This document shows, piece after piece, positions 23,163 to 32,708 of a DNA stretch of 64,000 nt (position 1 is its first letter; every line of letters begins with the position of its first letter). The notes beneath the pieces were generated by a model. That model did not search any database and was not told the DNA's origin. It worked only from the letters and a program-made list of their open reading frames with translations. Origin of the DNA: Caproicibacterium argilliputei (GTDB taxonomy: Bacteria > Bacillota > Clostridia > Oscillospirales > Acutalibacteraceae); the NCBI RefSeq assembly GCF_029211325.2, contig NZ_CP135996.1:2728001-2792000 (forward strand), in the 5' to 3' direction. Position numbers and translations under genes: made by a program.

Positions 23163-24443
23163 TCAAGTGCGGTAATCTCCGTTTATTTTAACATAGTCGT
23201 ACGTTAAATCGCAACCATAAGCTTCCGCGGCGGCATTGCCGTCGTGCAGAACCGTCCGCACGGTAATTTCATCCTCCTGCAAAATCCGCTTGCCCAGTTC
23301 CTCATCAAATGGAATGCCCGCGCCGCCGCGACACACCGGCAGAGTTCCCACGGCAGAAACGAAATCGACGTCCACTTTCTGCACATCCACTTTTGCACCG
23401 GCGTAACCGATGGCGCACAGCACGCGCCCCCAGTTTGCATCCGCTCCGAAAATTGCGGTTTTCACCAGGGATGAGCAAATCACCGCCTTGGCAATTTTCC
23501 GCGCATCCGCATCGCTTGCCGCACCGCTCACCTGACAAACCAGCAGTTTCTTCGCGCCCTCGCCGTCTTTCGCCATGGCACGCGCCAGCTTCACACAAAG
23601 CGCCTTGAGCGCCTGCGCGAAAATGGAAAAAGCGGGGCTGTCTTCGGTGATTTCCGCATTGCCTGCTTTGCCGTCCGCCAGAATCACACAGGTGTCATTG
23701 GTGCTCATATCCTCATCCACACTCAGCATATTGAAGCTGTCGCGCACGGCAAAGCGCAGGGCGCTGTCCAGTGCTTTTGCACTGATGGCGGCATCGGTGG
23801 TCAAAAAGCAGAGCATGGTGCACATATTGGGATGAATCATGCCGGAGCCTTTGGAAATACCACCGATTCGCACCGGCCTGCCGTCCAGTTCCACTTCCAC
23901 GGCAACGTTTTTCGGCACCGTATCCGTGGTCATAATGGCCGTGGCAGCATCCAAGCTGCCGTGCGTAGAAAGTTTTTGGGTCAGCTTAGGCACTGCGGAA
24001 AGAATCGGCTCCAGCGGCAGTGGCTGCCCGATGACGCCGGTGCTGCCCACCAGAACATCCTCGTCGCGGAGATTGAGCTCTTCCGCAACGGCGGCGGCCA
24101 TGGCTTCTGCCTTTTGTCTGCCGTCCGCGTTGCAGGTATTGGCATTGCCGCTGTTGGCAATCACCGCCTGCGCCCTGCCGTCCTGCAGGTGCTTTTGACA
24201 GACTGCAATGGGCGCGCCCTTCACCAGATTGCTGGTAAAAACACCCGCCGCCGTACAGGGAGCGTCCGCACAAATGAGTGCCAGGTCATTCTTGCTTCCA
24301 ACCGGCTTTTTTCCGGTGCGCATATCCTGCGCATAATTCGCCGCCTCCGCCGCGGTCATGTGTGCACAGGCTTTGACACCGGCATAGATGCCTGCGGCCC
24401 GAAATCCTTTCGGCGCCGTAACGCCGCCGTCAATCCATTTCAT
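23163..24443 (-). CDS. argJ: Bifunctional ornithine acetyltransferase / N-acetylglutamate synthase
   Basis: 426 residues. The self-cleavage site is visible in the A-I-M-T-T-D-T segment, where cleavage before Thr yields the two subunits; K-G-S-G-M-I-H-P-N-M upstream is also typical. ArgJ recycles the acetyl group from N-acetylornithine to glutamate. This explains why no argE or argA is present in the operon. The start has AGGAGG upstream and lies 42 bases after argC. Confidence 0.95.
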   Translation of the reverse strand: MKWIDGGVTAPKGFRAAGIYAGVKACAHMTAAEAANYAQDMRTGKKPVGSKNDLALICADAPCTAAGVFTSNLVKGAPIAVCQKHLQDGRAQAVIANSGNANTCNADGRQKAEAMAAAVAEELNLRDEDVLVGSTGVIGQPLPLEPILSAVPKLTQKLSTHGSLDAATAIMTTDTVPKNVAVEVELDGRPVRIGGISKGSGMIHPNMCTMLCFLTTDAAISAKALDSALRFAVRDSFNMLSVDEDMSTNDTCVILADGKAGNAEITEDSPAFSIFAQALKALCVKLARAMAKDGEGAKKLLVCQVSGAASDADARKIAKAVICSSLVKTAIFGADANWGRVLCAIGYAGAKVDVQKVDVDFVSAVGTLPVCRGGAGIPFDEELGKRILQEDEITVRTVLHDGNAAAEAYGCDLTYDYVKINGDYRT

Positions 24444-24485
24444 GCAGATTCCTCCTGTATCCTGTAAACACTGTCTTACGTCCGC

Positions 24486-25523
24486 TTAAAACGCGGGCGG
24501 TAATGCCGTCAAGCCCGCGGTTTCTTCCAAACCGAGCGCCAAATTCATGTTCTGCACCGCCTGCCCCGCGGCGCCCTTTCCCATATTATCAATCGCGGAA
24601 ACCGCAATCAGCATTTGCGTGCGCGGGTCAATATGCAGTTCGATTTCACAGAAATTGCTGTACCGCACGTGGTGAATATCCGCCCGCATCCCCTGCGGCA
24701 GAACACGCACAAAGTATTCTCTGCGATAAAAGTCCTCATAGGTTTGCTGCAGCTGCTCCAGGGTGGTGCCCGATTTCAAGTGTGCGTAGCAGGTTGCCAA
24801 AATCCCGCGGTTCACCGGCAGCAAGTGCGGCGTAAACACAACCGTCACTTCTTCTCCGCAGAAGCGGCGCAGCGTCTGCTCAATTTCCGGCGTATGGCGG
24901 TGGCCGCCCACCTTGTAGGCGTGCATTCCCTCGTTCAGCTCCGGATAATGCGTATCCTGCGTTGACTTTCGCCCCGCGCCGGTCACGCCGGACTTGCAGT
25001 CGGCGATGATGCCGTCCTTCTCAATCAGCCCTGCCTGCAGCGCCGGCACCAAAGCCAGTGGAACCGCCGTGGTATAACAGCCGGGGTTGGCAATCAGCTT
25101 TTTGCCGCGGATTTCGTCACGGAACAGCTCCGGCAAACCGTAAACGGCCTCCTCATGCAGTTCCGGATATACGGCTTTAACCTGATACCACTTCTCATAC
25201 TCATCCAGACGCTTGAGCCGAAAATCCGCGCCAAGGTCAATCAGGACTTTGCCTGCGTCATGACACTTTTTGGCAATCTCCTGCGACAAACCGTGTGGCA
25301 ACGCAGCAAACACCACGTCGCTTTTCTGCAGCACTTCCTCTTCCGTACCGCAGCACAAATCGCAAAGACCGTAATACGCCGGGTACACACTGCTCAGCGG
25401 TTTGCCCGCAAAGCTGACAGAACTGACAGCTGCAAGCCGCGCCTGCGGATGCCCCGCAAGAACTCGCACCAGCTCCGCACCGGCATAGCCGGTTGCGCCG
25501 ATAACGCCTGCGTTGACGATCAT
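24486..25523 (-). CDS. argC: N-acetyl-gamma-glutamyl-phosphate reductase
   Basis: 345 residues. An N-terminal NAD(P)-binding G-A-T-G-Y-A-G-A-E-L and the catalytic cysteine in N-P-G-C-Y-T-T-A are intact. It reduces the acyl phosphate made by ArgB to the semialdehyde used by ArgD. It is the second gene of the operon, 58 bases after argG, with AAGGA before the ATG. Confidence 0.95.
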   Translation of the reverse strand: MIVNAGVIGATGYAGAELVRVLAGHPQARLAAVSSVSFAGKPLSSVYPAYYGLCDLCCGTEEEVLQKSDVVFAALPHGLSQEIAKKCHDAGKVLIDLGADFRLKRLDEYEKWYQVKAVYPELHEEAVYGLPELFRDEIRGKKLIANPGCYTTAVPLALVPALQAGLIEKDGIIADCKSGVTGAGRKSTQDTHYPELNEGMHAYKVGGHRHTPEIEQTLRRFCGEEVTVVFTPHLLPVNRGILATCYAHLKSGTTLEQLQQTYEDFYRREYFVRVLPQGMRADIHHVRYSNFCEIELHIDPRTQMLIAVSAIDNMGKGAAGQAVQNMNLALGLEETAGLTALPPAF

Positions 25524-25581
25524 GTTTTTTCCTTCCTTCCTGAAATTTCAAAAAGGCGGACTCCCGTCCGCCGTTTTCGAA

Positions 25582-26814
25582 TTATTTACCGAGCTTCAAC
25601 TTTTTGAGCGCCTGTACCTTCAGTGGCAGACCAAACAGATTGATGAATCCGTCCGCATCGCTCTGGTCATATACATCGTCTGCGCTGAACGTGGCGATTT
25701 CCTCGTCATACAGGCTGTACGGGCTGGTCACGCCTGCATCAATAATATTGCCTTTATAAAGCTTCAACTTTACATCGCCGGTCACGGTTCCCTGTGTGCT
25801 GTCCACAAACGCGGAAAGCGCCTCGCGCAGGGGGGTAAACCACTTGCCGTCATAAACCAACTCCGCAAATTTTTCGCCAATTCCCTGCTTGTAGTGGTAG
25901 GTGTCCTTATCCAAGCAGATTTCCTCAAGCTTATTGTGCGCATGGTACAGAATGGTGCCGCCGGGGGTTTCATACACGCCGCGGCTCTTCATGCCGACCA
26001 GACGGTTTTCCACAATATCCGCAAGGCCGACACCATTTTCACCGCCGAGCTTGTTCAGCTGGCTGAGCAGGTCAACCGCACAGAGCTTTTGCCCATCCAG
26101 AGATACCGGCACGCCCTTTTCAAAATGAATGGTAACGTAAGTCGGCTTGTCGGGCGCTTGCTCCGGCGAAACACCGAGTTCCAGAAAGCCGGGCTTGTTG
26201 TACTGCGGCTCATTTGCCGGATCTTCCAAATCCAGACCCTCATGGGAAAGATGCCACAGGTTTTTGTCCTTGCTATAGTTGGTTTCACGGGTGATTTTCA
26301 GCGGAATGTTGTGTGCTTCCGCATAGTCAATTTCCTCATCGCGGGACTGGATGTTCCACTCGCGCCACGGGGCAATAATCGGCATATTCGGCGCAAACGC
26401 TTTAATGCTCAGTTCAAAACGAACCTGGTCGTTGCCCTTGCCGGTGCAGCCGTGACAGATGGCATCCGCGCCCTCTGCCTGTGCAATTTCGACTAAGCGC
26501 TTGGCAATCAGCGGACGCGCAAAGCTGGTGCCGAGCAAGTATTTGTTTTCATACACCGCATCCGCTTTGAGCGTTTCCCAGATGTAGTCCTCCACAAACT
26601 GCTTTTTGAGGTCTGCAATGTAAAGCTTGCTGGCGCCGGTCTTCTTTGCCTTTTCCTCCAAGCCTTCCAGCTCACCGCTGCCCTGACCCACGTCGGCCGC
26701 CACAGCAATGACTTCACAGTTGTTGTAATTTTCCTTAAGCCACGGGATAATGATGGACGTATCCAGTCCGCCGGAATAAGCCAGCACGACTTTTTTAATA
26801 TTCTTTTTATCCAT
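25582..26814 (-). CDS. argG: Argininosuccinate synthase
   Basis: 410 residues from the ATG at 26814 (GGAGG upstream); the longer frame to 26898 would cross the promoter. The ATP-pyrophosphatase motif A-Y-S-G-G-L-D-T-S is at about residues 11-19. It joins citrulline and aspartate using ATP. It is the first gene of the operon, directly behind a sigmaA promoter and ArgR box. argH is not in the window. Confidence 0.95.
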   Translation of the reverse strand: MDKKNIKKVVLAYSGGLDTSIIIPWLKENYNNCEVIAVAADVGQGSGELEGLEEKAKKTGASKLYIADLKKQFVEDYIWETLKADAVYENKYLLGTSFARPLIAKRLVEIAQAEGADAICHGCTGKGNDQVRFELSIKAFAPNMPIIAPWREWNIQSRDEEIDYAEAHNIPLKITRETNYSKDKNLWHLSHEGLDLEDPANEPQYNKPGFLELGVSPEQAPDKPTYVTIHFEKGVPVSLDGQKLCAVDLLSQLNKLGGENGVGLADIVENRLVGMKSRGVYETPGGTILYHAHNKLEEICLDKDTYHYKQGIGEKFAELVYDGKWFTPLREALSAFVDSTQGTVTGDVKLKLYKGNIIDAGVTSPYSLYDEEIATFSADDVYDQSDADGFINLFGLPLKVQALKKLKLGK

Positions 26815-26848
26815 ATCTGTACAGCCTCCGTTTATTGTTGATGCTTTT

Positions 26849-26876
26849 ATTATACTGCATATACGAAGAAAATCAA
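26849..26876 (-). promoter_or_regulatory. sigmaA promoter of the arginine operon
   Basis: On the minus strand, -35 TTGATT (26871-26876) and -10 TATAAT (26849-26854) are 16 bases apart, about 35 bases before the argG start. Confidence 0.75.
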
Positions 26877-26881
26877 GCGAT

Positions 26882-26899
26882 TTTGCATATTTATTCATA
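26882..26899 (-). promoter_or_regulatory. ArgR/AhrC operator (ARG box)
   Basis: The minus-strand 18-mer TATGAATAAATATGCAAA fits the Bacillus AhrC box consensus at most positions. It lies five bases upstream of the -35 of the argG promoter. A weaker second match (TTTGAATAAATAATTTTA) is at about 26916-26933. ArgR with arginine would be expected to act here on argGCJBDF. Confidence 0.7.
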
Positions 26900-27054
26900 T
26901 TTATGAGAACTTCATAAAATTATTTATTCAAAAGCGGAAATAGGCGGCATTATGTTCGTTTCCTGCGCGGTATCAGGTGCGCAAACGCCCTGTTTTTTCT
27001 TGTGGCTGTGTGCTATACTAGAAAAAACAGAATCTTTATTCATGGAGGTACGCT

Positions 27055-27552
27055 ATGAAAGAACTTACAGTAGAATCCCTGCCGTTTGCACCGTTTGAAA
27101 AAATTGGGAAGGACTGGATGCTCATCAGCGCCGGCTCCCCCGAAAAGTGCAGCACCATGACCGCCTCCTGGGGCGGACTGGGCATTATGTGGGCAAAGCC
27201 TGTTTCCGCAGTCGTCATTCGCCCACAGCGCCATACCTTGCGTTTTCTGGAGCAGAACGACACTTACACCCTTAGCTTTTTTGACGAGGCGCACCGTGGC
27301 GCGCTGAATTATTGCGGCAGTCACTCCGGCGGTGAAAACGCAAAAATTGCCGCCGCCGGTTTGACGCTGGTGCCCGACCAGAACGTTCCGATTTTTCAGG
27401 AGGCTTCCCTAACACTGGTGTGCAGAAAGCTGTACCACCAGCCGCTGGACCCAAAGGGCTTTGCGGATGCTTCTCTGGACAGCCAGTTTTATGCGGAACA
27501 CGACTACCACATTCTGTTTGTCGGCGAAGTATGCAAGGCTTACGAAGCCTAA
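27055..27552 (+). CDS. Flavin reductase-like FMN-binding protein
   Basis: 165 residues, single domain of the flavin reductase family. The N-terminal half has the FMN-binding pattern (M-T-A-S-W-G-G-L-G-x-M-W then V-V-I-R-P-Q-R near residues 35-58). Such proteins in anaerobes reduce or carry FMN and often respond to oxygen or metals. It is a single-gene unit, divergent from the arginine operon, with GGAGG before the ATG and a strong terminator after. Confidence 0.82.
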   Translation: MKELTVESLPFAPFEKIGKDWMLISAGSPEKCSTMTASWGGLGIMWAKPVSAVVIRPQRHTLRFLEQNDTYTLSFFDEAHRGALNYCGSHSGGENAKIAAAGLTLVPDQNVPIFQEASLTLVCRKLYHQPLDPKGFADASLDSQFYAEHDYHILFVGEVCKAYEA

Positions 27553-27553
27553 A

Positions 27554-27600
27554 TACAAAAAAGGACCGCTGTGGCTTTTTGCACACAGCAGTCCTTTTTT
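27554..27600. terminator. Bidirectional terminator between the flavin reductase gene and hflX
   Basis: An extended stem pairs the A6-GGAC...GCTGTG arm (about 27556-27572) with the CACAGC...GTCC-T6 arm (about 27583-27600), with one internal mismatch and A/T tracts on both sides. Confidence 0.8.
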
Positions 27601-28867
27601 AATCCCCGCCCGCCGGAGTTTCCGGTTCCTCCAGATAGGGTGCGCACACGGCAAACAGCGACGGCCCGATAAAAGCTTCCAGTTGCACACCGCTCAGGGT
27701 GTACTCCTCGCTCAGCACGGTACCCTCCCGCCGGATGCGCGCCGTAAGCCCCGTCTGGGTAAACGGCAGCAGCAGCTTCACCCGCCGCACGCATACCGGC
27801 AGCGCCTCTTCAATCGCTGTCAGCAGGCGGTCAATCCCCTGCCCGGTTTTTGCGCTGATGCGCACGCCGCCGCCAATCAGCGGCAAATCCGCAAGCCCCG
27901 GCACTTCGTCGCACTTGTTCAGCACCGAGAGTACCGTTCCGGTGCAGCCGAGTGACTCCAGCAGCTTGCGGGTAACGTCCAAGTGCACCTGCGCTTCCTT
28001 ACTGGAAGCGTCGCAGATATTCAGCAGAATATCCGCGTTGGCTGCCTGTTCCAATGTAGAGCGAAACGCCTGCACCAGGTGATGTGGCAGCCGCCGAACC
28101 AAACCAACGGTGTCAATCAGCATCACCGAAAAACCGTTCGGCAGTTTCAGGGCGCGCGCCGTCGGGTCCAGTGTGGCAAACAGCCGGTTTTCCGCCAGCA
28201 CGCCCGCATCCGTCAGCCGGTTCATCAGCGTGCTTTTCCCCGCATTGGTGTAGCCGACCAGTGCCACAGTCACCACGCCATCTTTTTTGCGGCGGCGGTC
28301 AATCTGTGCCCGGTGTTTTTCCACTTCGTCAAGCTGCGCCTGCAGGCTTTGAATGCGCGTGCGGATGTGCCGGCGGTCGGTTTCCAACTTGGTTTCGCCC
28401 GGCCCTCGTGTGCCAATGCCGCCGCCCAACCGCGAAAGCGCCGTTCCGCGTCCGGAAAGCCGAGGCAGCAGGTATTGCAGCTGCGCCAGCTCCACCTGCA
28501 GCTTTCCCTCTTTAGACCGGGCATTCGCCGCAAAAATGTCCAAAATCAGCATGGTTCGATCCACCACGCGCACACCGACCGCCTGCTCAAGGTTGCGAAT
28601 CTGGGTAGGGGTCAGCTCCCGGTCGAAAATCAGCAGTTCGATGGCATACTCCACACAGAATGCGGCAATCTCCTCCACCATGCCGCTGCCCACACAGGTT
28701 GCGGTGTCCGGTGCCGGGCGTTTCTGTGTCAGTGCACCGAAAGGCTCCGCGCCTGCGCTGCGCACCAACTCATAAAGCTCCGCAAGCGAAGCTTCGGCAT
28801 CATATTCGCCGGTGTCGCACTCCACCAGCAGCGCGCGCGGCAGCTGCTCTGTATTTTCGTACATCAT
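27599..28867 (-). CDS. hflX: Ribosome-associated GTPase HflX
   Basis: 422 residues from the ATG at 28867 (GGAGGG upstream); a frame to 28900 has no binding site. A glycine-rich N-terminal domain ending in L-S-G-R-G-T-A-L-S-R-L-G-G-G-I-G-T-R-G-P-G-E, then the G domain: Y-T-N-A-G-K-S-T (G1), D-T-V-G-L (G3) and N-K-C-D (G4). HflX splits stalled or stressed ribosomes. It is monocistronic here, between the flavin reductase and the phage-like cluster. Confidence 0.94.
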   Translation of the reverse strand: MMYENTEQLPRALLVECDTGEYDAEASLAELYELVRSAGAEPFGALTQKRPAPDTATCVGSGMVEEIAAFCVEYAIELLIFDRELTPTQIRNLEQAVGVRVVDRTMLILDIFAANARSKEGKLQVELAQLQYLLPRLSGRGTALSRLGGGIGTRGPGETKLETDRRHIRTRIQSLQAQLDEVEKHRAQIDRRRKKDGVVTVALVGYTNAGKSTLMNRLTDAGVLAENRLFATLDPTARALKLPNGFSVMLIDTVGLVRRLPHHLVQAFRSTLEQAANADILLNICDASSKEAQVHLDVTRKLLESLGCTGTVLSVLNKCDEVPGLADLPLIGGGVRISAKTGQGIDRLLTAIEEALPVCVRRVKLLLPFTQTGLTARIRREGTVLSEEYTLSGVQLEAFIGPSLFAVCAPYLEEPETPAGGD

Positions 28868-28938
28868 TGATTCCCTCCGCCCGAATTCATCATTTTCCAA
28901 CAGGGTTTTATTCTACTGCAAATGTGCCCGATTTGCAA

Positions 28939-29388
28939 TCAGCGAAACGCAACGTAGCAGTACTTGCTGTCTTTTTCGTTCAGCAGTGCATAAACCGCTG
29001 TGCCCGCTGTGTCATTCTTTACAGAAAAGCCTTTGTTTTTCAGCACATACAACGGCCCGCAGTACAAGCCCACTGCTGCAATGCCGCCGTACAGTACCAA
29101 ATTGCCGCTGCTGTCCTTCTGCAGCAGACCTTTCTGAAAAGGAAATACCAGAACTGCCTGCGGATCAAACCCCAGACTGACCGTCTGCAGCTTGCCGCCG
29201 TCTCCGGTGTAAGTCCCGCACACCAGCTGTGCGGGGTCTGTCGGCGTCTTGTGCAGGGATGTATCTGCAATATGTTTGCTCAGCCAGTCATCCACCGTTT
29301 GGTTATCCCGTACAAAATCCTCGCGCAGCGGATGGTCTTGCGCCTCCCATAAATTCAAACCATGTGCGGTCTGTTTGCTTGACGGCAT
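28939..29388 (-). CDS. Phage tail fibre-like protein (last gene of the phage cluster)
   Basis: 149 residues. The N-terminal 40 residues (L-x-x-W-E-A-Q-D-H-P-L-R-E-D-F-V-R-D-N) resemble the tail-attachment segment of Siphoviridae/Myoviridae fibre proteins of Firmicutes. The remainder is a Gly/Val-rich beta domain, perhaps for surface binding. It is separated from the DUF2313 gene by 112 bases of AT-rich DNA and has AGGAGG before its ATG. A full fibre is usually much longer. Confidence 0.55.
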   Translation of the reverse strand: MPSSKQTAHGLNLWEAQDHPLREDFVRDNQTVDDWLSKHIADTSLHKTPTDPAQLVCGTYTGDGGKLQTVSLGFDPQAVLVFPFQKGLLQKDSSGNLVLYGGIAAVGLYCGPLYVLKNKGFSVKNDTAGTAVYALLNEKDSKYCYVAFR

Positions 29389-29500
29389 CGTTTCATCCTC
29401 CTGTATTTTGTCTGTTTCTCGATAAACTATCGGTCAAATGGAACGAATCAAAAAATTGGAATTTTACTCCAAAATTAACCTGTGCAAAATTCACGCAAAG

Positions 29501-30067
29501 CTAAAAAAACACGACGTCCTTCTCCCTTTCCCCCCAAGTTTCCGCCTGTGCGTCGTACTGCGTCCAGTTCTGCGCCTGCGCGTCCAGCGCTGCCCACGAC
29601 GCGTCCTTTCCGCGCAGGTCGGCCCGCACGGTCAAATGCGCCGGCAGCAGTCGCCGAAGCATCCGTGCCGCAAATTCGCGGTCGTCCGGTGGGACGGATG
29701 GACACAGCAGTACCTGCCGTTGCGCAAAGCACTCATAAAGCGGACCACCCAGTCCGAGCGCTTCTGCCGCCTGCAGAAAGTCCGCCCTTGTAAAGCTGTC
29801 CGGCCGAATGCGCAGCAGCGCAAGACCAGCGGTGCGGCGGTGCTCCCCGCCATCTGCAATGCCCAGCCACGCGCACTTGCCGGAAAAGCCCCAGTCCTGC
29901 GCACTTGCAAAGTACGCTTCGCGTTCCAGTTCCAGCAACCCATCATATGCAAGCTGCAAGGCATCTGCGCAAGCTGAAAGTTCTGCCCGCACCAGGCTTC
30001 CGTCCTTTCCCAAGTCATACAGCCCCAGCGGCTTCATCTGCAGCAGCATACTTTCCAATGGCTTCAT
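29501..30067 (-). CDS. XkdU-like phage tail/baseplate protein (DUF2313 type)
   Basis: 188 residues from the ATG at 30067, which overlaps the gpJ-like stop by four bases; the longer frame upstream is a shadow. N-terminal P-L-G-L-Y-D-L and the order after gpJ match XkdU/YqbU/DUF2313 proteins, which cap the baseplate wedge and contact the fibre. The N-terminal two thirds are helical. Low sequence conservation makes the call rest partly on position. Confidence 0.65.
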   Translation of the reverse strand: MKPLESMLLQMKPLGLYDLGKDGSLVRAELSACADALQLAYDGLLELEREAYFASAQDWGFSGKCAWLGIADGGEHRRTAGLALLRIRPDSFTRADFLQAAEALGLGGPLYECFAQRQVLLCPSVPPDDREFAARMLRRLLPAHLTVRADLRGKDASWAALDAQAQNWTQYDAQAETWGEREKDVVFF

Positions 30068-31122
30068 GTGAATACCTCCACGCTTTTCAGCGTCACCAGC
30101 GTGTCGGCAGCCGCTGCCGGAAACACGGTATCCGCCTGCAAAACTGCCTCCTGCACCACGCCGGTGCTGTAAATCCATGTGCAGACCTGTGCCGCACTGG
30201 GGGTTTCGCCAATCTGCAAGCCAGAAAAGCCCGTTCGCACAGCGCTGCGCACCGTTTCTGCGGCGGCAATCGCTTCCTGCCCGTCCTTTGCCCGCATGGT
30301 AACCGCCACCGTAACCGGCGCGGTCTTTGCCGGATAAACGTGTACCTGCACATTCAGTTCTCTGGCTTTCTCCATGCTTTTCTGCACACGCTGCACAACT
30401 TCCTCCGGGGCAGCCACACCGGCAGCGGCAAGCCACACTGTCACTTCACCGGCAGCCGGCGTTACCGCCTGCACCGATACCGAGGAAACACCCGCCGCCT
30501 GCTGTGCAAGCCGCCGGTAAAAGGCAAGATTTGTGCCGTTGCTCTGCTGCTGCCCCAGCTCCAGCAGCTGTTTGCGCAGTTGGCTGTCTGTCTGGGCATC
30601 CCTGCCTCCGGAAAATCCCTGTGGGTTCGTCACCGAAGCCACATAGGTGTTGGCGGTAACCAGTGCATTCACCGCACCGGCGGCAAGGTTTCCCGCCGGG
30701 CCGGATTTCACCGCACGAGCCTGCACCACGGCAGTCTGCCCGCCGCGTACCGGCAGCCGCAGTTCTTCCAGTGTTTCCACCAGCACCGGATTCTCCCCGC
30801 CGGTCGTGCATTGGGTTCCCGCCGACAAAACCACGGCAAAGGGCACATCCTGCGCCGTGGTAAACTGCAGGCTGCCCTGCGCCTGCGCCGCCTGCGCCCG
30901 CTGCAGGCCGTGTTCCTGCGCCAGTTTGTCCAGTTGCCCGCCCACCGCCGTCTGCGGCAGCAAAGACTGCTTCAGCCACGCCAGATCCGTCAGCAAATTA
31001 TAAACCTCTCCTGCCAGCACGCGAAAGCGGATGGCGGTATCCGATGCCGCATCCGGCGCAAAGCCGGTTTCCTTCGCGTAGGCGGTGTTCATCCGCTGCA
31101 CCAATTCTTCATAGGAAATCAT
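30064..31122 (-). CDS. Baseplate J-like protein (XkdT family)
   Basis: 352 residues from the ATG at 31122, coupled to the gp25-like gene by ATGA. The N-terminal Y-E-E-L-V-Q-R-M-N-x-A-Y-A segment, central G-x-x-G-N-L-A-A-G-A-V and downstream V-T-N-P-Q-G-F-S-G-G-R-D-A-Q-T-D fit the gpJ family of contractile-tail baseplate wedges. The length is normal for XkdT (about 350). No frame damage is seen. Confidence 0.85.
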   Translation of the reverse strand: MISYEELVQRMNTAYAKETGFAPDAASDTAIRFRVLAGEVYNLLTDLAWLKQSLLPQTAVGGQLDKLAQEHGLQRAQAAQAQGSLQFTTAQDVPFAVVLSAGTQCTTGGENPVLVETLEELRLPVRGGQTAVVQARAVKSGPAGNLAAGAVNALVTANTYVASVTNPQGFSGGRDAQTDSQLRKQLLELGQQQSNGTNLAFYRRLAQQAAGVSSVSVQAVTPAAGEVTVWLAAAGVAAPEEVVQRVQKSMEKARELNVQVHVYPAKTAPVTVAVTMRAKDGQEAIAAAETVRSAVRTGFSGLQIGETPSAAQVCTWIYSTGVVQEAVLQADTVFPAAAADTLVTLKSVEVFT

Positions 31123-31469
31123 GATTCTCCCCCGCTTTCCGCATACGGCACCAGCACTTCCTGCTGTGTACCCTGTACCTGCAGTTCCACACAAATACCG
31201 CTTGTTCGCACCCGCACTGCTGTCACGCGCACCTGCGGAAGCATCGGTGCCAGCGCCTCCTGTGCAAACTGCAGCGCCTGCAGATTGGCATCCGCCGCAC
31301 CGACACGAACCTGCGCCAATCTGCTCCCAAACGCCGGTGCGTACACAAATGCGCCGCGCCGCGTGCACAGCCGCATGGCTGCTTCCTGCAGGCGTTCCGC
31401 TGTACCCGAAACCTGCTGCAGTGTGCCGCCTGCCTGCACATAATCTCCGTTTTTAATTGCTGTTTCCAT
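31119..31469 (-). CDS. gp25-like baseplate protein (XkdS/DUF2634 type)
   Basis: 116 residues from the ATG at 31469 (GGAG about eight bases upstream). The fold position and features such as the R-G-A-F-V-Y-A-P-A-F-G-S-R-L segment fit the gp25/W family, a small wedge subunit located between spike and gpJ genes in contractile-tail operons. It overlaps the spike-like gene by 17 bases and gpJ by four. Confidence 0.75.
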   Translation of the reverse strand: METAIKNGDYVQAGGTLQQVSGTAERLQEAAMRLCTRRGAFVYAPAFGSRLAQVRVGAADANLQALQFAQEALAPMLPQVRVTAVRVRTSGICVELQVQGTQQEVLVPYAESGGES

Positions 31470-31806
31470 TTGCACGCTCCTGCTTCACTGCGGGAAATGT
31501 CTGCCCGTTGATGACCACTTCTCCGTTGGCTTTCAAATATATCTGTGCACCGCCTTCTGCGCAGAGCAGCAGTTCCCCCGGCTGCAGGGTCGTGCCATCA
31601 AACGGCACCCCCGTGCAGACAACGCCGTCTTCTGTTTTCAGCAGCACCGCGCGTGTGCCGTCCGGGGCGCGCCACCGCACCCCCCACGGCGCGCACATCT
31701 GCACGCCCGCATAATCGGTCAGCGTCTGTACGTTTGCCGCTCCGGTGATCTTTCCCATCTGTGCCGGCTCCTGTACCGGCGCCGCCTGCAGCAGCTGATT
31801 CAGCAT
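31453..31806 (-). CDS. Baseplate spike-like protein (gpV/XkdR type)
   Basis: 117 residues from the ATG at 31806. The central region has an OB-like beta pattern, and the C-terminus G-A-Q-I-Y-L-K-A-N-G-E-V-V-I-N-G is typical of the end of gpV/VgrG-type spike domains. The ATG overlaps the end of the hub gene. It is short for a spike, but XkdR-type proteins are also small. Confidence 0.65.
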   Translation of the reverse strand: MLNQLLQAAPVQEPAQMGKITGAANVQTLTDYAGVQMCAPWGVRWRAPDGTRAVLLKTEDGVVCTGVPFDGTTLQPGELLLCAEGGAQIYLKANGEVVINGQTFPAVKQERANGNSN

Positions 31807-32708
31807 CCACACTGCAATTCCCCCTTTTCCTGTGCGTACAGCAGAAAGCGCGTGGTCTTTCCGCTTGCGGAAAGGCTGTACAAAACCTGTCCAATCCGCA
31901 GTTCCCGCGTTTTTCCGCGGTGGTTCAGCACGGCCTTCTGTCCGGTCTGCGCGCGCACCCAGCCGGCGCACAGCACCGTCACCGAAAGCATTGCTTTTTG
32001 TGCCGTCTGCAGCAGTGCCGCCGCATCCGTCGTCCGCCTGCACCGCAAAAGGCCCAGTTGCTGCACAAAGCTGTCCTGCGCCCGTTTTTTCCAGATTCCA
32101 TTGTTGTATTCCCAGATTTCCGACAGCCCGCGGTAAAAGTTCCGCTGCTCGCAAACCTGCATATATGGAATTCCCTTTCCGCCCAAAAGGAGCGCTTCCC
32201 CGCCGTTCTGCGCCTCGGCTGTTAAAACGCCGTCCATTTCCCGCAGCGTCTGACCCAGATAGTTCTGGCAAAATTCCGCCAACACCTGCCATTCGCTGAT
32301 TCCCTTTTCTACGGTGTATGGCACTTCAAAAATATCCGTACAGCCCGCCGCGCCCGCAAAGCCATAGGGAACCGCATGGTCGCGGATAAGCTGCGGCAGG
32401 CTCGGCCTTGCATACAGGCACGGCAGCGCCTCGCTGTCCAGCAGCAGGGCGGCACGGCTGCGCGCCGTTAACTTCAACAGCCGCGCAGCGCCGTCCGTCT
32501 GCATCAGGGTATCCACAACGCCGTCAAACCATACCGTGCCGTCTATCTCCTCCACACGAAAGAACGCGGCGCACGGCACATCTTCCCACGCCGGAAACAC
32601 CGCCTGCAGCCCGGCCGCCGGCGCATCTTCGTCTTTCTGCAGGGAAACGGAAACCGGCGCGGGCAGCTTCCATTTCTGCCCGTCTGCATTCTGCAGAAAA
32701 TAGTTCAA
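31800..32708 (-). CDS. Baseplate hub protein (XkdQ/YqbQ, gp27-like)
   Basis: 302 residues. The layout of an N-terminal beta-rich half (F-x-x-E-E-I-D-G-T-V-W-F-D-G-V-V-D), a central R-S-R-A-A-L-L-L-D-S-E-A motif and a late R-x-G-Q-V-L-Y-S-L-S fits the XkdQ hub family. It would form the central hub joined to the LysM protein and spike. The start overlaps the LysM gene stop by four bases. Family length is about 320, so this is near full length. Confidence 0.75.
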   Translation of the reverse strand: MNYFLQNADGQKWKLPAPVSVSLQKDEDAPAAGLQAVFPAWEDVPCAAFFRVEEIDGTVWFDGVVDTLMQTDGAARLLKLTARSRAALLLDSEALPCLYARPSLPQLIRDHAVPYGFAGAAGCTDIFEVPYTVEKGISEWQVLAEFCQNYLGQTLREMDGVLTAEAQNGGEALLLGGKGIPYMQVCEQRNFYRGLSEIWEYNNGIWKKRAQDSFVQQLGLLRCRRTTDAAALLQTAQKAMLSVTVLCAGWVRAQTGQKAVLNHRGKTRELRIGQVLYSLSASGKTTRFLLYAQEKGELQCGC

